Of a DNA stretch of 64,000 bases, positions 42,553-52,050 are shown piece after piece (position 1 is the first letter of the stretch; every line of letters begins with the position of its first letter). The position numbers were made by a program, and so were the translations under genes. Origin of the DNA: Streptomyces sp. NBC_01803. GTDB taxonomy: Bacteria > Actinomycetota > Actinomycetes > Streptomycetales > Streptomycetaceae. Location of the stretch: assembly GCF_035917415.1 (NCBI RefSeq), contig NZ_CP109073.1, forward strand, positions 1,054,001 through 1,118,000. Direction: 5' to 3'. The notes below the pieces were generated by a model, which saw only the letters and a program-made list of their open reading frames with translations, had not been told where the DNA came from and made no database searches.

Positions 42553-44763
42553 CTAGGGTGCGGCCGGTGTCGCCGCCTCCGGTCGCCGGTCCGGGTCGGC
42601 GGCCGTCGCCTCGCGCAGCCAGCGGCGCAGCACCCGGTGGACGGCCTCGGCACCCGCCAGCTCGCCGCCCGGCGGCGTCGGCGGGGAGAACGTGACCGGC
42701 GACATCAGAAAGGCCCGGGTCTGCTCGCCGCCCAGTCCGCCGTGGCAGCCGATCTGGTCCTCGAACGCGTGCACCGCGCCGGTGGCCGGGTCCACGGACG
42801 AGTTGATCATGATGTCGGCGGCGTGCGGGAAGCCGGAGGTCCGGCGGACGGCCGCCGCCGCGCCCGGGCCGAACGGGGCCAGCGGGTCGTCGCCCACGAT
42901 CTCCCCGGTGTCCAGACGGTGTTCGGCGCCGCCGGCGCCCAGGACGACCGGGCCGTGCCGTTCGCTGTGGACCAGTACGAAGCCGATCCCCGGGTGTTCC
43001 GCCAGGGTGGGCAGCAGCGCTGGGTGGCGGTCCTCGATGGCCTCGCGGCAGGCGCGGCCCGGCAGGTCGGGGAAGGAGACCAGACCCAGGTTCCCCGAGC
43101 CGAGGACCACGGGCGCGGTCCGCCGCCCGGCCCCGGCGCCCTCCGGCTCCGCCTCAACGGCGGGCGGTGGCTCGGGCGAGACCTCGGGACGGTGCAGCGC
43201 GGCCCGCGCCGCGCCGCGCGCCTCCGCGCCGGACTCGGGCCGGCGGGGCTGGCGGGGCACGGGCCGGCCGCAGCCGATCCGTACCAGCTCCTCCAGCGTG
43301 AGCCCGTAGGCGCCCGCGAACGTCTCGCCGTGGCTCTGCCCGTGGTCCGACAGCAGCACCAGGTGGTAGGGCCGGGGCGCGTACTCCGTGGCCTGCGCGA
43401 TCCGCCGCACGCAGCGGTCCAGCGCGCGCAGCACCTGCCGGGTGTCCCGGCCGCGCGGCCCCGAGTGGTGGGCGACCTCGTCGTAGGCGACGAGGTCGGC
43501 GTAGACGGCGGTGCGCCCGTTGAGCAGATCCCCGATCACGGCGGCGGTCACGACGTCCCGCTGCACGACCGTGGCGAAGGCCCGGATCAGCGGGTAGAGC
43601 CCGCCCCGGCTGACGCGCGGCCGGTCGCCACGCAACCGGGACCGCACCGACTGGCAGATCTCGCGGACCAGCTCAGCCGTGAACGAGCCGGCCGTGCGGG
43701 CGGCGAGCGCGGGGTCGGAGAAATACGCGAAGTACCCGGCGCGGGAACGCTGTCCCCGACCGCGCCGGGCGGCGACGGACAGCACCAGCGCGGCCTGCCC
43801 GGCACCGCCGGTGAAGAGGTTGCCCCGGCTGGCGCCGTCGTCGGCCAGCAGCCCGGGGGTGCCGCTCCGAGCCACGGCCCGCCGCTGGAGCTCGGCGGCG
43901 CTGGAGGGGCGGTTGCTGATGATCAGCTCGCCGGTCTCCTTCTCGTACCAGCGGAACGCGGGCACGTCCTCGTTGCCGCCGTGCAGGATGGCGAGTTGGG
44001 AGGCGCCGGTCTGGCTCGACCAGTCGGTGCGCCACGGAGTCAGCCGGTGGGTGGTGCCGCACATCGCGGCGACCGTGGGCATCAGCGGGCGGTCCCCGGC
44101 GACGGCCTCGCACAGCAGGTCGCAGCCGATGCCGTCGAGCTGGAGGAAGACCGTGCCGGGCGTGCGGGTGCGGCGGACGGGTACCGACCCGGCCAGGCGA
44201 CTCAGCCTGCGCCGCTGCGCGCCCCGGTCGGTGACGGCGAGGAACGTGCTGGTGGCGGAGGAGGAGACGGACATCACCGCCGCCACCACCACGGCGGTCC
44301 CGGGGCCGGCCTCGCCCCGGCCGTCCGGGATGGCGCTCAGGGCGAGCAGCAGCAGGGAGCCGTTGAGCAGGAAGACCAGCGAGCCGAGGGCGAGGGCGGG
44401 CACCAGCAGCAGAGCGCGCACCAGCCAGGGCCAGACCAGGGCGTTGAGCAGGCCGAAGCAGCCGGCGCCGAGCGCGGCGGTGAGGCCGACGCGGGTGAAG
44501 CTGTCGCCATCGGCGGACTGGAGGCGGAAGTCGGGCAGCAGCACGGCGAGCAGGACCAGGGTGAGCGTGCTGACCGCCCAGACGGCGAGCACCCGCAGCA
44601 GGGCGCCGCCGCGCGTGCGCCACCCGGCGGCCGTCGCGCCGTTCGCCACGGGCTCCGTCCCTGATCCCGTCCCCGATCCCGTCCCTGTCCCCGATCCCGT
44701 CCCCGTCACCGTTCCCGTTCCTGTCCCCGATCCCGTCCCCGTCGCCGATCCGGTCTCCGGCAC
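42553..44763 (-). CDS. membrane phosphodiesterase: phage-holin-like membrane region fused to alkaline-phosphatase-fold domain
   Basis: 736 residues from GTG 44763 (good purine site; ATG 44805 would add 14). Residues 1-35 are Gly-Thr-Ser repeats from a degenerate hexamer array. Four membrane helices follow (LAVWAVSTLTLVLLAVLLP; FGLLNALVWPWLVRALLLV), resembling phage_holin_4_2. The large domain has FLQLDGIGCDLL and GASQLAILHGGNEDVP (nucleophile region), YDEVAHHSG and LLSDHGQSHGETF (metal ligands). Probably a type I phosphodiesterase/nucleotide pyrophosphatase relative at the membrane. Confidence 0.85.
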   Translation of the reverse strand: MPETGSATGTGSGTGTGTVTGTGSGTGTGSGTGSGTEPVANGATAAGWRTRGGALLRVLAVWAVSTLTLVLLAVLLPDFRLQSADGDSFTRVGLTAALGAGCFGLLNALVWPWLVRALLLVPALALGSLVFLLNGSLLLLALSAIPDGRGEAGPGTAVVVAAVMSVSSSATSTFLAVTDRGAQRRRLSRLAGSVPVRRTRTPGTVFLQLDGIGCDLLCEAVAGDRPLMPTVAAMCGTTHRLTPWRTDWSSQTGASQLAILHGGNEDVPAFRWYEKETGELIISNRPSSAAELQRRAVARSGTPGLLADDGASRGNLFTGGAGQAALVLSVAARRGRGQRSRAGYFAYFSDPALAARTAGSFTAELVREICQSVRSRLRGDRPRVSRGGLYPLIRAFATVVQRDVVTAAVIGDLLNGRTAVYADLVAYDEVAHHSGPRGRDTRQVLRALDRCVRRIAQATEYAPRPYHLVLLSDHGQSHGETFAGAYGLTLEELVRIGCGRPVPRQPRRPESGAEARGAARAALHRPEVSPEPPPAVEAEPEGAGAGRRTAPVVLGSGNLGLVSFPDLPGRACREAIEDRHPALLPTLAEHPGIGFVLVHSERHGPVVLGAGGAEHRLDTGEIVGDDPLAPFGPGAAAAVRRTSGFPHAADIMINSSVDPATGAVHAFEDQIGCHGGLGGEQTRAFLMSPVTFSPPTPPGGELAGAEAVHRVLRRWLREATAADPDRRPEAATPAAP
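44655..44760. repeat. degenerate hexanucleotide repeats
   Basis: Repeated CCCGTC/CCCGAT-type hexamers (plus strand) encode the Gly-Thr/Gly-Ser N-terminal tail of the phosphodiesterase. In frame, length-variable in principle. Confidence 0.75.
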
Positions 44764-44902
44764 GTGCCCGCCTTCCCCCTCGCTCAGGACTGCAATTGTC
44801 CCCATCCCGGACGATCGCCGCGCACGGGTCCACCTGCGCCTGGCATGCTGGACCGGACGGACGGCTTCTCCCGGGCCTCCGGGGGGTCGGAAGGAGTGCT
44901 CG

Positions 44903-45679
44903 ATGGCGGTCGAGATCACCTGGTGGGGGCACGCGACCACGACCGTACGGGACTCCGGCACGACCGTGCTGACCGATCCGCTGTTCACCCGGCGCTGCGC
45001 GCATCTGCGACGGCGGCGCGGCGCGTTGCCGCCGGTCTCGGCGCGGGAAGCCGACGTGGTGCTGATCTCGCACCTGCACGCCGACCATTTGCATCCACGG
45101 TCGCTGTCCAGACTCGTCCCCGGAACGCCGCTGGTGGTGCCGCGCGGCGCCCTGGCGGCGGTGTCCGGGCTGCGGCGGCTGGCGGCGCGGCTCAGTGTGC
45201 GCGAGGTGGTGCCGGGCGACTCGGTGCGGGTGGGCGAGGTGACGGTACGGGCGGTGCCGGCGGCGCACGACGGGCGGCGGCTGCCGTTCGGGCCGCGCCG
45301 GATCACGGCGCTCGGCTTCGTCGTGGAGGGCGAGGCGCGGACGTATTACGCGGGCGACACCGATCTGTTCGAGGCGATGGCGAGAGAGGCCGGGCCGGTG
45401 GACACGGTGCTGCTGCCGGTCGGGGGCTGGGGCCCCAGGCTCGGGCACGGCCATCTGAACGCGGAGCGGGCCGCCGAGGCGCTGGCCCTGCTGCGCCCGC
45501 ACTCCGCCGTGCCGGTGCACTACGGGACGTACTGGCCGCTGGGGCTCGACGGCGTCCGGCCGCACGAATTCCACTCCCCCGGCGACGAGTTCGTGCGGCA
45601 CGCGGCGCGGATCGCGCCCGAGGTGCGGGTGCACCAACTCGGGCACGGCGAGAGCGTGCGGCCGGCGGTGACCGGATGA
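44903..45679 (+). CDS. metallo-beta-lactamase-fold hydrolase (UlaG-like)
   Basis: 258 residues. Zinc motif SHLHADHLHP near residue 56; start WWGHATTTVRDSGTTVLTDP and later YYAGDTDLFEAM and VPVHYGTYWPLG complete the site. AAGGAG before ATG 44903. Divergent from the phosphodiesterase gene and coupled (ATGA) to the DedA gene. Substrate unknown; NAPE-PLD/UlaG-like group. Confidence 0.9.
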   Translation: MAVEITWWGHATTTVRDSGTTVLTDPLFTRRCAHLRRRRGALPPVSAREADVVLISHLHADHLHPRSLSRLVPGTPLVVPRGALAAVSGLRRLAARLSVREVVPGDSVRVGEVTVRAVPAAHDGRRLPFGPRRITALGFVVEGEARTYYAGDTDLFEAMAREAGPVDTVLLPVGGWGPRLGHGHLNAERAAEALALLRPHSAVPVHYGTYWPLGLDGVRPHEFHSPGDEFVRHAARIAPEVRVHQLGHGESVRPAVTG

Positions 45680-46347
45680 CGGCGGCGGGGGCGGAGTGCG
45701 CGCTGGCGGCGTCGCGGGCGGTGTCGCCGGAGACGACGCAGCAGGCGATCGGCTATCCGTCGCTGTTCCTGCTGGTGCTGCTGGGGGCACTGGTGCCGGT
45801 GGTGCCGACCGGCGCGGTGGTCAGCACGTCGGCGGCCGTCGCGTTCCACCACAGCGACGCGGCCGTCTCGTGTGTGCTGGTGTTCCTGATCGCGACGGGC
45901 GCGGCGTTCCTCGGTGACGCGATCCTGTACTGGCTGGGCCGGCGCGGGGTGCGGTCGCGCAACGGGTCGCGCTGGCTGGACCGGATGCGCGGCCAGGTCG
46001 CGCCCGCGACGCTGGAACGGGCCCAGGCCCGGCTGGAGAGCCGGGGCGCGGTGGTGCTGCTGGTGTCGCGGCTGGTGCCGGCGGGGCGTATCCCGGTGAT
46101 GCTGGCGTGCCTGCTCGCGCGGATGCCGATGCGGGTCTATCTGCGCGGCGACCTGCCGGCGGCGCTGGGCTGGGCGGGCACGTATCTGCTGCTGGGCGTG
46201 GTGGGCGGCGCGCTGTTCCCGCGGCCCTGGCAGGGCGTGGCGGCGGCGGTGGCGCTCACCCTGCTGATCGCGGCGGTCCCGACGGCCTGGCGCCGCCTCC
46301 GCCCGCACCCGCCCGGCGGCCCGTCCCCGGCCGCCGAGCCGAACTAG
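45676..46347 (+). CDS. DedA/SNARE-associated family membrane protein
   Basis: 223 residues, ATG overlapping the previous stop. Hydrophobic segments with the family's conserved stretch GAAFLGDAILYWLGRRG and SRLVPAGRIPVMLACLLARM. DedA proteins are lipid scramblase/flippase-like. Next to a phosphodiesterase and an MBL hydrolase, so a role in envelope lipid turnover is plausible. Confidence 0.85.
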   Translation: MTAAGAECALAASRAVSPETTQQAIGYPSLFLLVLLGALVPVVPTGAVVSTSAAVAFHHSDAAVSCVLVFLIATGAAFLGDAILYWLGRRGVRSRNGSRWLDRMRGQVAPATLERAQARLESRGAVVLLVSRLVPAGRIPVMLACLLARMPMRVYLRGDLPAALGWAGTYLLLGVVGGALFPRPWQGVAAAVALTLLIAAVPTAWRRLRPHPPGGPSPAAEPN

Positions 46348-46535
46348 CCCACCTGCCCGGACCGCCCAGACCGCCCGGACCGCGGCGGGTCGAGCCGCGC
46401 GGCGTGCCGTCGTTCGTCGCGACGGCGGGTACGCGGTGTCCGGGGCGCGGTCCGCCTGTGCTCGGCGGCGTGCCGCGGCGCGTGGCGGCCGAACAGGACT
46501 GATCGCGCGGGAACGGCTCGGGCCGGTCGGGCCGG

Positions 46536-47573
46536 TCAGGCCCCCGCGGTCCCGGTCCTCTCCTCCAGCACGCGCGAGGCGCCGACCGGCAGGTCCCACA
46601 GCCGCCCGGTCGGGAGCCCCGCCGCCCGCCAGGCGGCGCGCGCCCGGACGATGGGCTCCATCGGCGGCTCGGCGGACAGCGTGAACGTGGCCCAATGCAT
46701 GGGCGCCATCCGCACCGCCCCGACGTCACGGCAGGCGCGCACGGCCTCCTCGGGGTCGGTGTGCACGGCCCGGTGCAGCCAGGGCGGGTCGTAGGCGCCG
46801 ATGGGCAGCAGCGCCAGGTCGATCTCGGGGAAACGGGCGCCGATCTCGGTGAACCAGTGCCCGTATCCGGTGTCCCCCGCGAAGTAGATGCGCCGCCCGG
46901 TGCCGCCGTCCGTGAGCACCCAGCCGCCCCACAGGGAGCGGCAGGTGTCGGTCAGGGTCCGCTTGGACCAGTGATGGGCGGGGACGAAGTCGAAACGGAC
47001 GGCGCCGCCGGGCGCGGGCAGCTCCGCCGCCTCCCACCAGTCCAGCTCGGTGACGCGGCTGAAGCCCCGGCGCCGGCACCAGGCGGCGAGGCCGGCCGGG
47101 ACGAACAGGGCGGTGCGGCGTGGCAACCGTTTGAGGGTGGGGGCGTCGAGGTGGTCGTAGTGGTTGTGCGAGATGACCACCGCGTCCACCGGCGGCAGCT
47201 CCGCCCAGGCCACGCCGACGGGGGTGAGCCGGGCCGGGGTGGCGAGGATCTTCCGCGACCAGACGGGGTCGGTGAGGACGGTCAGACCGCCCATGCGGAT
47301 CACCCAGCTCGAATGCCCGGCCCAGGTGACCGCGACCGTCCGGGCGTCGGCGGGCGGCAGCGGTCCGGGGGCGAACGGCAGCCCGGCGGTGTCTCGCGGG
47401 GCCGCCGCGCCCGGCCGCCCCGCGCCGCCGCGCGCCATGCGGATCAGGGTGGGCAGCCCCGGTAGCGGCGTGGTGAGCCGGTCGGTGAAGCAGCGCGGCC
47501 AGGCGCGCCGCTCGAACAGCGGGCGCGGGGCGGACGGCGGAGGCGGGTCCCGCCGCTCGATCTGTTCCGTCAT
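46536..47573 (-). CDS. metallo-beta-lactamase-fold hydrolase (NAPE-PLD-like)
   Basis: 345 residues. SHNHYDHLDAPTLKRLP is the HxHxDH zinc site near residue 135; AGHSSWVIRMGGLTVLTDPV and YFAGDTGYGHWF flank it; APMHWATFTLSAEP completes the NAPE-hydrolysing phospholipase D pattern. GGGAGG site 6 nt before ATG 47573. Convergent with DedA; ~190 nt of GC-rich intergenic DNA between them has only weak hairpins. Confidence 0.9.
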   Translation of the reverse strand: MTEQIERRDPPPPSAPRPLFERRAWPRCFTDRLTTPLPGLPTLIRMARGGAGRPGAAAPRDTAGLPFAPGPLPPADARTVAVTWAGHSSWVIRMGGLTVLTDPVWSRKILATPARLTPVGVAWAELPPVDAVVISHNHYDHLDAPTLKRLPRRTALFVPAGLAAWCRRRGFSRVTELDWWEAAELPAPGGAVRFDFVPAHHWSKRTLTDTCRSLWGGWVLTDGGTGRRIYFAGDTGYGHWFTEIGARFPEIDLALLPIGAYDPPWLHRAVHTDPEEAVRACRDVGAVRMAPMHWATFTLSAEPPMEPIVRARAAWRAAGLPTGRLWDLPVGASRVLEERTGTAGA

Positions 47574-47723
47574 CGGCGCCTCCCATCGGGCCTGTTCCCC
47601 CAGCCCAGCACGGGCCGGACGGGCGGCCATCCGGTGCCGGGCGGCGTTGGGCCGATACGGTGAGGCTGTCCGGCATGCGGGACGATGTCGCTCGACATAC
47701 GAGACAGCTGGAATGATGCGGAC

Positions 47724-48530
47724 ATGTCGGAAGCCGTTTACACCCACGGGCATCACGAGTCGGTGCTGCGTTCCCACCGCTGGCGCACCGCGGAGAACTC
47801 CGCGGCCTATCTGCTGCCCGAGCTGCGCCCCGGGCTGTCCCTGCTCGACCTCGGCTGCGGTCCGGGCACCATCACCGCCGATCTGGCCGAACGGGTCGCG
47901 CCGGGGCCGGTCACGGCCGTGGACCACGCGCCGGACATCCTGCCCGCCGCCGAGGCGGCGGCGCGGGCGCGCGGTCTGACCGGGGTCCGGTTCGTCACGG
48001 CGGACGCGCACGCGCTGGACTTCCCCGACGACTCCTTCGACGTGGTCCACGCGCACCAGGTGCTCCAGCACCTCGGCGACCCGGTGCGGGCGCTGCGCGA
48101 GACGCGCCGCGTGTGCCGGCCGGGCGGGGTGGTGGCGGCCCGCGAAGCGGATTACGCGGCCATGACCTGGTATCCGCTGCTGCCCGGCCTCGACGAGTGG
48201 CTGGCCCTCTACCGCCGGGTGGCCAGGGCGAACGGCGGCGAGCCGGACGCCGGCCGCCGCCTGCTGTCCTGGGCGCGCGAGGCGGGCTTCACGGACGTCA
48301 CCGCGACGGCCTCGGTGTGGTGCTTCGCCACTCCTGAGGACCGCGCCTGGTGGAGCGGCCTGTGGGCGGACCGCACCACGGCCTCGGTCTACGCCGATCT
48401 GGCGGTGGCCGGCGGCCACGCCACCCCGGCCGACCTGCGCCGCGTCGCGGACGCCTGGCGCGCGTGGGGCGAACGGGACGACGGGTGGTTCACGGTCGTG
48501 CACGGCGAGGTCCTCTGCCGCGCCGGGTGA
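47724..48530 (+). CDS. class I SAM-dependent methyltransferase
   Basis: 268 residues from ATG 47724 (ATG 47685 would add 13). UbiE/Methyltransf_11 core: LLDLGCGPGTITADLAERV, VTAVDHAPDILPAAEAAA, DSFDVVHAHQVLQHLGDP, CRPGGVVAAREADY. C-terminal helical cap. Substrate unknown; stand-alone. Confidence 0.88.
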   Translation: MSEAVYTHGHHESVLRSHRWRTAENSAAYLLPELRPGLSLLDLGCGPGTITADLAERVAPGPVTAVDHAPDILPAAEAAARARGLTGVRFVTADAHALDFPDDSFDVVHAHQVLQHLGDPVRALRETRRVCRPGGVVAAREADYAAMTWYPLLPGLDEWLALYRRVARANGGEPDAGRRLLSWAREAGFTDVTATASVWCFATPEDRAWWSGLWADRTTASVYADLAVAGGHATPADLRRVADAWRAWGERDDGWFTVVHGEVLCRAG

Positions 48531-48581
48531 GAGGCGGCGAGCGGCGGCGCCGCCCGCCGTTCCGCGCGGCCGGGCCCCCGC

Positions 48582-48956
48582 CTACGCTTCGCGGCGCACC
48601 TTCAGGGCCCACTGGACCAGCGGCACCTGCAGGGGCAGCCGGGCGTAGGCGAGGGTGCGGAGGGTGGTGCCGCGCCCGCTCCAGTCCCTCGCCATCTTGA
48701 CGTTACCGGGGAAGACCGCGACGAACAGCGCGGCCGAGGCCAGGGCGCCCGCGCGGCGGGTGGCCGGGACGGCGACGGCCGCCGCGCAGGCCACCTCGAC
48801 GACGCCGCTGGCGTAGGTCCAGGTGCGGGCGTCACCGGGGAGCCGTTCCGGGATGAGCGAGTCGAAGTGCTTCGGCGTCCGGACGTGCAGGAAGCCCATC
48901 ACGCCGAGGACGGCGGCGAGCCCGAGGGGCGCGAGGCGGCTGGGGGTGCTGGTCAT
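48582..48956 (-). CDS. DoxX-family membrane protein
   Basis: 124 residues, four hydrophobic segments (GLAAVLGVMGFLHV; SGVVEVACAAAVAV). The FLHVRTPKHFDSLIPERLPG motif and FPGNVKMARDW typify the MauE/DoxX small membrane proteins. Upstream (48968-49000) GCGGTCCGGG is repeated three times. Confidence 0.85.
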   Translation of the reverse strand: MTSTPSRLAPLGLAAVLGVMGFLHVRTPKHFDSLIPERLPGDARTWTYASGVVEVACAAAVAVPATRRAGALASAALFVAVFPGNVKMARDWSGRGTTLRTLAYARLPLQVPLVQWALKVRREA

Positions 48957-49059
48957 GACGCTGTCCTGTCGTGGTCTCCGGGCGGTCCGGGGCGGTCCGG
49001 GGCGGTCCGGCAGATCCTACTGGCCGGTAGGGTCTGGGGACAGGCTCAGGGGACAGGGT

Positions 49060-49557
49060 TCAGGCGTCGGATCGCGCCCACAGGTACAGGGCCAGCCCGA
49101 TCAGCAGCAGGGTCACCGCGCTGGACGCGGACCGCACCGCGTTCCAGCGGCCCCAGCGTGGGGAGAAGTCGGCCCAGACCCCGGCCGCGTCGGCGGGGTG
49201 GTCGCCGGCGGCGGCCAGGGTGTCGTTCAGCGGGACGTTGACCGCCGCCGTGGGGAGGAACACGCCCAGCACGTAGACGGCCGCGGCGGCGAGGAACACC
49301 AGGCCCGCCGCCCGGTGGCCGAGCAGGAGCAGCAGCGCCCCGGTGGCCACCGCCGCGACCGGGACCCCCATGAAGGTGGTCAGGAACGCCGGGTTGAGGA
49401 TGCTGTCGTTCATGCTCCGCATCGCCCGCACCGAGTGCTCCGGCTCGATCGCGTCGAGACCGGGCAGCACGGACAGCGTGAACGACAGGAAGATTCCCGC
49501 CATGAGGGCGGCGGTCAGCAGGGCCACGGACGCGGTGAGGACTACGAGGATCGCCAT
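49060..49557 (-). CDS. DUF1772 (anthrone oxygenase-like) membrane protein
   Basis: 165 residues from ATG 49557 (GTG 49563 possible). Four membrane helices, with GIFLSFTLSVLPGLDAI, NPAFLTTFMGVP and NVPLNDTLAAAGDHPAD, the conserved N-x-PLN of the family. Fungal relatives oxidise anthrones; bacterial function mostly unknown. Confidence 0.85.
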   Translation of the reverse strand: MAILVVLTASVALLTAALMAGIFLSFTLSVLPGLDAIEPEHSVRAMRSMNDSILNPAFLTTFMGVPVAAVATGALLLLLGHRAAGLVFLAAAAVYVLGVFLPTAAVNVPLNDTLAAAGDHPADAAGVWADFSPRWGRWNAVRSASSAVTLLLIGLALYLWARSDA

Positions 49558-49625
49558 GCCCACCAGTCAAGTGCCCACCGGGGCGGGCGGCCATCATCCA
49601 GCGGCTCACCGCCATGCGTGGCCGT

Positions 49626-51524
49626 CTACGCCACCGGCCCCGCCCCGAAGTCGTATCGCTCGGGCAGCGGCTCGTCGGTGAGGGCCGCCCAGGCCCGGGC
49701 GAGGGATTCGTCGTCATCGCGCAGGTCCGCGACGTCGAAGCCCGCGTCGAACGCGGCCCGCGCCGCCGCCCTCTCGCCCTCCGCGATCAGGACCCGCACG
49801 TCCAGCAGCCGGAACCGACCCGCCCGCCGGACCCCCGGAGGCAGCCGGTCCAGCACGCCGCGCGCCTCGGCGGCCCGGCCCACCGCCAGCAGCGCGGGCA
49901 CCGCCTCCCGGGCCAGCGCCGCCAGCGCCGGGATCGGCACGGAGGCCGTGTCCAGCGCCAGCTCGGTGGCGGCCAGGGCGTATGCGGCGGCGCGCTCCGG
50001 GTGGTCGGCGCAAGCGTGCGCGACCGCCAGGCAGCGCAGCGCCCAGGGGCTCTTCGCGGCGGCCAGCGACCGTTCCCAACTCCGCCGCGCCTGCGCGCGG
50101 TCGCCCGCGTGCCACTGGGCGACGCCCAAGTGGTAGTAGGTCAACGGGCCGTCCGCCACGTATTCGAGCCGCTCGCGCCAGGGGCGGGAGACCAGGCTCG
50201 GGCCCGGGGGCCGCTCGGGGGCGAAGTCCTCCTCGGGCAGCCGCCCGCCACGCAGCAGCTCCAGCCAGGGCCGCTGCTCGGGGCCGAGCGCGGCCGGGTC
50301 GAACGGCGTGCCGGGCAGCTCGAACCCGCCGCGCTCCACCTCCAGCGCGCCCCAGCCGCTGCCCGTGTGCAGGATCTCCTTCGGGTCGAGGTCCGCGTAG
50401 GGCAGCCAGGCCGCGTAGGCCGCCCGCAGCGCCTCCTCCGGGAGCGCCGCCGCGAGGCGCCGCTCGGCCTCGTCGCGGGACGCGGCCGTCAGCGGGCCGT
50501 ACGCCTCCAGCCAGCTCAGCTCCTCGCCCGCGCGCAGCGGCACGTGGCCGTGGCCGTGGCTCGCCGGTCCGGCCTGGATCTCCGCGTGGCCGGGGGCGTT
50601 CTCCTCGGTGAGCCGGCGCTGCCGGCGCCGCCCGGCGGGGCCGGTGCCCCAGGTGGACAGCCGCCGCCCGCGCAGGGCGGCGGTCGAGGTCTGGGCCAGG
50701 CCGTCGCCGTGCTGGTCGAAGGCGGCGATCCACGGCCTGGTGCCGGGCGGGATCTCGTAGAACCAGTCGGCCGGGTGGGCCCCGGCCAGCGGGTCGCCGG
50801 GCACGGGGAGGCGGCGCGGCTCGCGCTCGGGCCCGACCTGCCACGCCTCGTCAGCGGGAGCCAGGACGCGGGTGCCGGGCCCCTCGGGAACGGCGGCGCT
50901 CGACCACCACGAGAGGGGAACGGTCCGCTCGTGCGGGTTCCGCACGCGGACGCCGACGTGCAGGAAGTCCGAGCCGTCCGGGAGCCACAGGTCCACCTGG
51001 AACGGCGTGTCCCGCAGCCGCTCCCACTCCCACAGCCGCAGCATCCGCCCGCCGTCCGGCGCGGCGACGACGGCCGCGTGGACGGGGGCGCAGGCGAGGG
51101 TGGAGCGGCCGTGGGCGCCGATGTTCCACTCGATGCCGCCGGAGAACCAGGCCCCGTTGAGCGCGCGGTTCACCGGCTGGAGCACGGGGTTGGTGTACAG
51201 CAGGTCGCGGCCGGTGGGCTTGTGGCGCAGGGAGTGGATCCGGCCGCCGAAGCCGGGCAGGACGGTGACGGACAGGCGGTCGTTCTCGATGACGACGACG
51301 TCCAGCTCGGTGTCGACGCGGCGGCGGCCGTAGCCGTCGCGCAGCCGGACCGGCAGGACGGAGGTCAGCGGCGCGTGGCCGCGCTGCCTGCGGCCGGGGC
51401 CGGAGCGGGCGGCCGGGGCGCCGGCGGGCGGCAGCAGCGCGGGCAGCGGGTTCTCGGGGCCGAGGGCCGCGACGGGCAGGGTCAGTGTGCCGCGGCGGAT
51501 GGTCGTCGTGCCGGTCCGTGCCAT
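49626..51524 (-). CDS. DUF5107 domain protein with C-terminal TPR region
   Basis: 632 residues from ATG 51524. N-terminal ~300 residues form an aldose-epimerase-like beta-sandwich (VTVLPGFGGRIHSLRHKPTG; NGAWFSGGIEWNIGAHGRS) typical of DUF5107. The C-terminal half is helical and TPR-like (YYHLGVAQWHAGDRAQARRS; ALRCLAVAHACADHPERAAA). Probably acts in carbohydrate metabolism as a glycoside-binding or epimerase-like protein. Confidence 0.85.
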   Translation of the reverse strand: MARTGTTTIRRGTLTLPVAALGPENPLPALLPPAGAPAARSGPGRRQRGHAPLTSVLPVRLRDGYGRRRVDTELDVVVIENDRLSVTVLPGFGGRIHSLRHKPTGRDLLYTNPVLQPVNRALNGAWFSGGIEWNIGAHGRSTLACAPVHAAVVAAPDGGRMLRLWEWERLRDTPFQVDLWLPDGSDFLHVGVRVRNPHERTVPLSWWSSAAVPEGPGTRVLAPADEAWQVGPEREPRRLPVPGDPLAGAHPADWFYEIPPGTRPWIAAFDQHGDGLAQTSTAALRGRRLSTWGTGPAGRRRQRRLTEENAPGHAEIQAGPASHGHGHVPLRAGEELSWLEAYGPLTAASRDEAERRLAAALPEEALRAAYAAWLPYADLDPKEILHTGSGWGALEVERGGFELPGTPFDPAALGPEQRPWLELLRGGRLPEEDFAPERPPGPSLVSRPWRERLEYVADGPLTYYHLGVAQWHAGDRAQARRSWERSLAAAKSPWALRCLAVAHACADHPERAAAYALAATELALDTASVPIPALAALAREAVPALLAVGRAAEARGVLDRLPPGVRRAGRFRLLDVRVLIAEGERAAARAAFDAGFDVADLRDDDESLARAWAALTDEPLPERYDFGAGPVA

Positions 51525-51618
51525 GGTGCCCCTCGCTCCCTCGCCCTGGGCGCCGCCGGACGGCAGCGTGATCACCATGGAACACGGCGTAGGGCGCGGT
51601 GAACAGAGGGCCCCGGTC

Positions 51619-51861
51619 TCACCGCCGCCGGACGAAGTACATCCCGCACAGCACGCCGATGAGACCGGTGCCCAGGAGGGCCAGCCACAGCGGCATGGTG
51701 ACCTCGGGGATGAGAAGCCGGATCTTCGTCCGCCTGCTGTTCTCGAAAATGAAGACGAGGGTGAGTGTGGCGATCGCCGCGACGCCGATCCGGACCGGCG
51801 TCCAGAACTCGGGGTCCTTGGGAGTCGTGGTCCTCTTGGTTCTCCTGGTGCTGTAAGTCAT
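51619..51861 (-). CDS. LapA/DUF1049-like small membrane protein
   Basis: 80 residues, two membrane helices: VRIGVAAIATLTLVFIFENS and LWLALLGTGLIGVLCGMYFV. The ENSRRTKI…P loop between them matches the LapA domain (lipopolysaccharide assembly protein A-like, in Gram-positives of unknown function). The N-terminus is basic. Confidence 0.85.
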   Translation of the reverse strand: MTYSTRRTKRTTTPKDPEFWTPVRIGVAAIATLTLVFIFENSRRTKIRLLIPEVTMPLWLALLGTGLIGVLCGMYFVRRR

Positions 51862-51985
51862 GCGTCCAGGATGCGAGGAACTGCCCGCTCTCGCCTGTCC
51901 GGCCCCACTGCCCTGTCCGGACCCGCCGTGTCCCGCTGTGTCCCGCCGGAGCCCGGTGGGGACACGCGGCAGAGCGCGCGGCAGA

Positions 51986-52020
51986 GCGCGTCCCCACCCG
52001 GGGCCCGGGTGGGGACGCGC
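51986..52020 (-). terminator. terminator of the CBS-domain gene
   Basis: Perfect 14-bp stem GCGCGTCCCCACCC / GGGTGGGGACGCGC with a 7-nt loop, 31 nt after the CBS gene stop. Confidence 0.85.
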
Positions 52021-52050
52021 GTTCGCCTCGCGGTGCCGGCCGTCGCGCCC

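Noticed and set aside
46407..46425. Hairpin CCGTCG/CGACGG as terminator between DedA and MBL genes
   Set aside because: Only a 6-bp stem in very GC-rich DNA, expected by chance.
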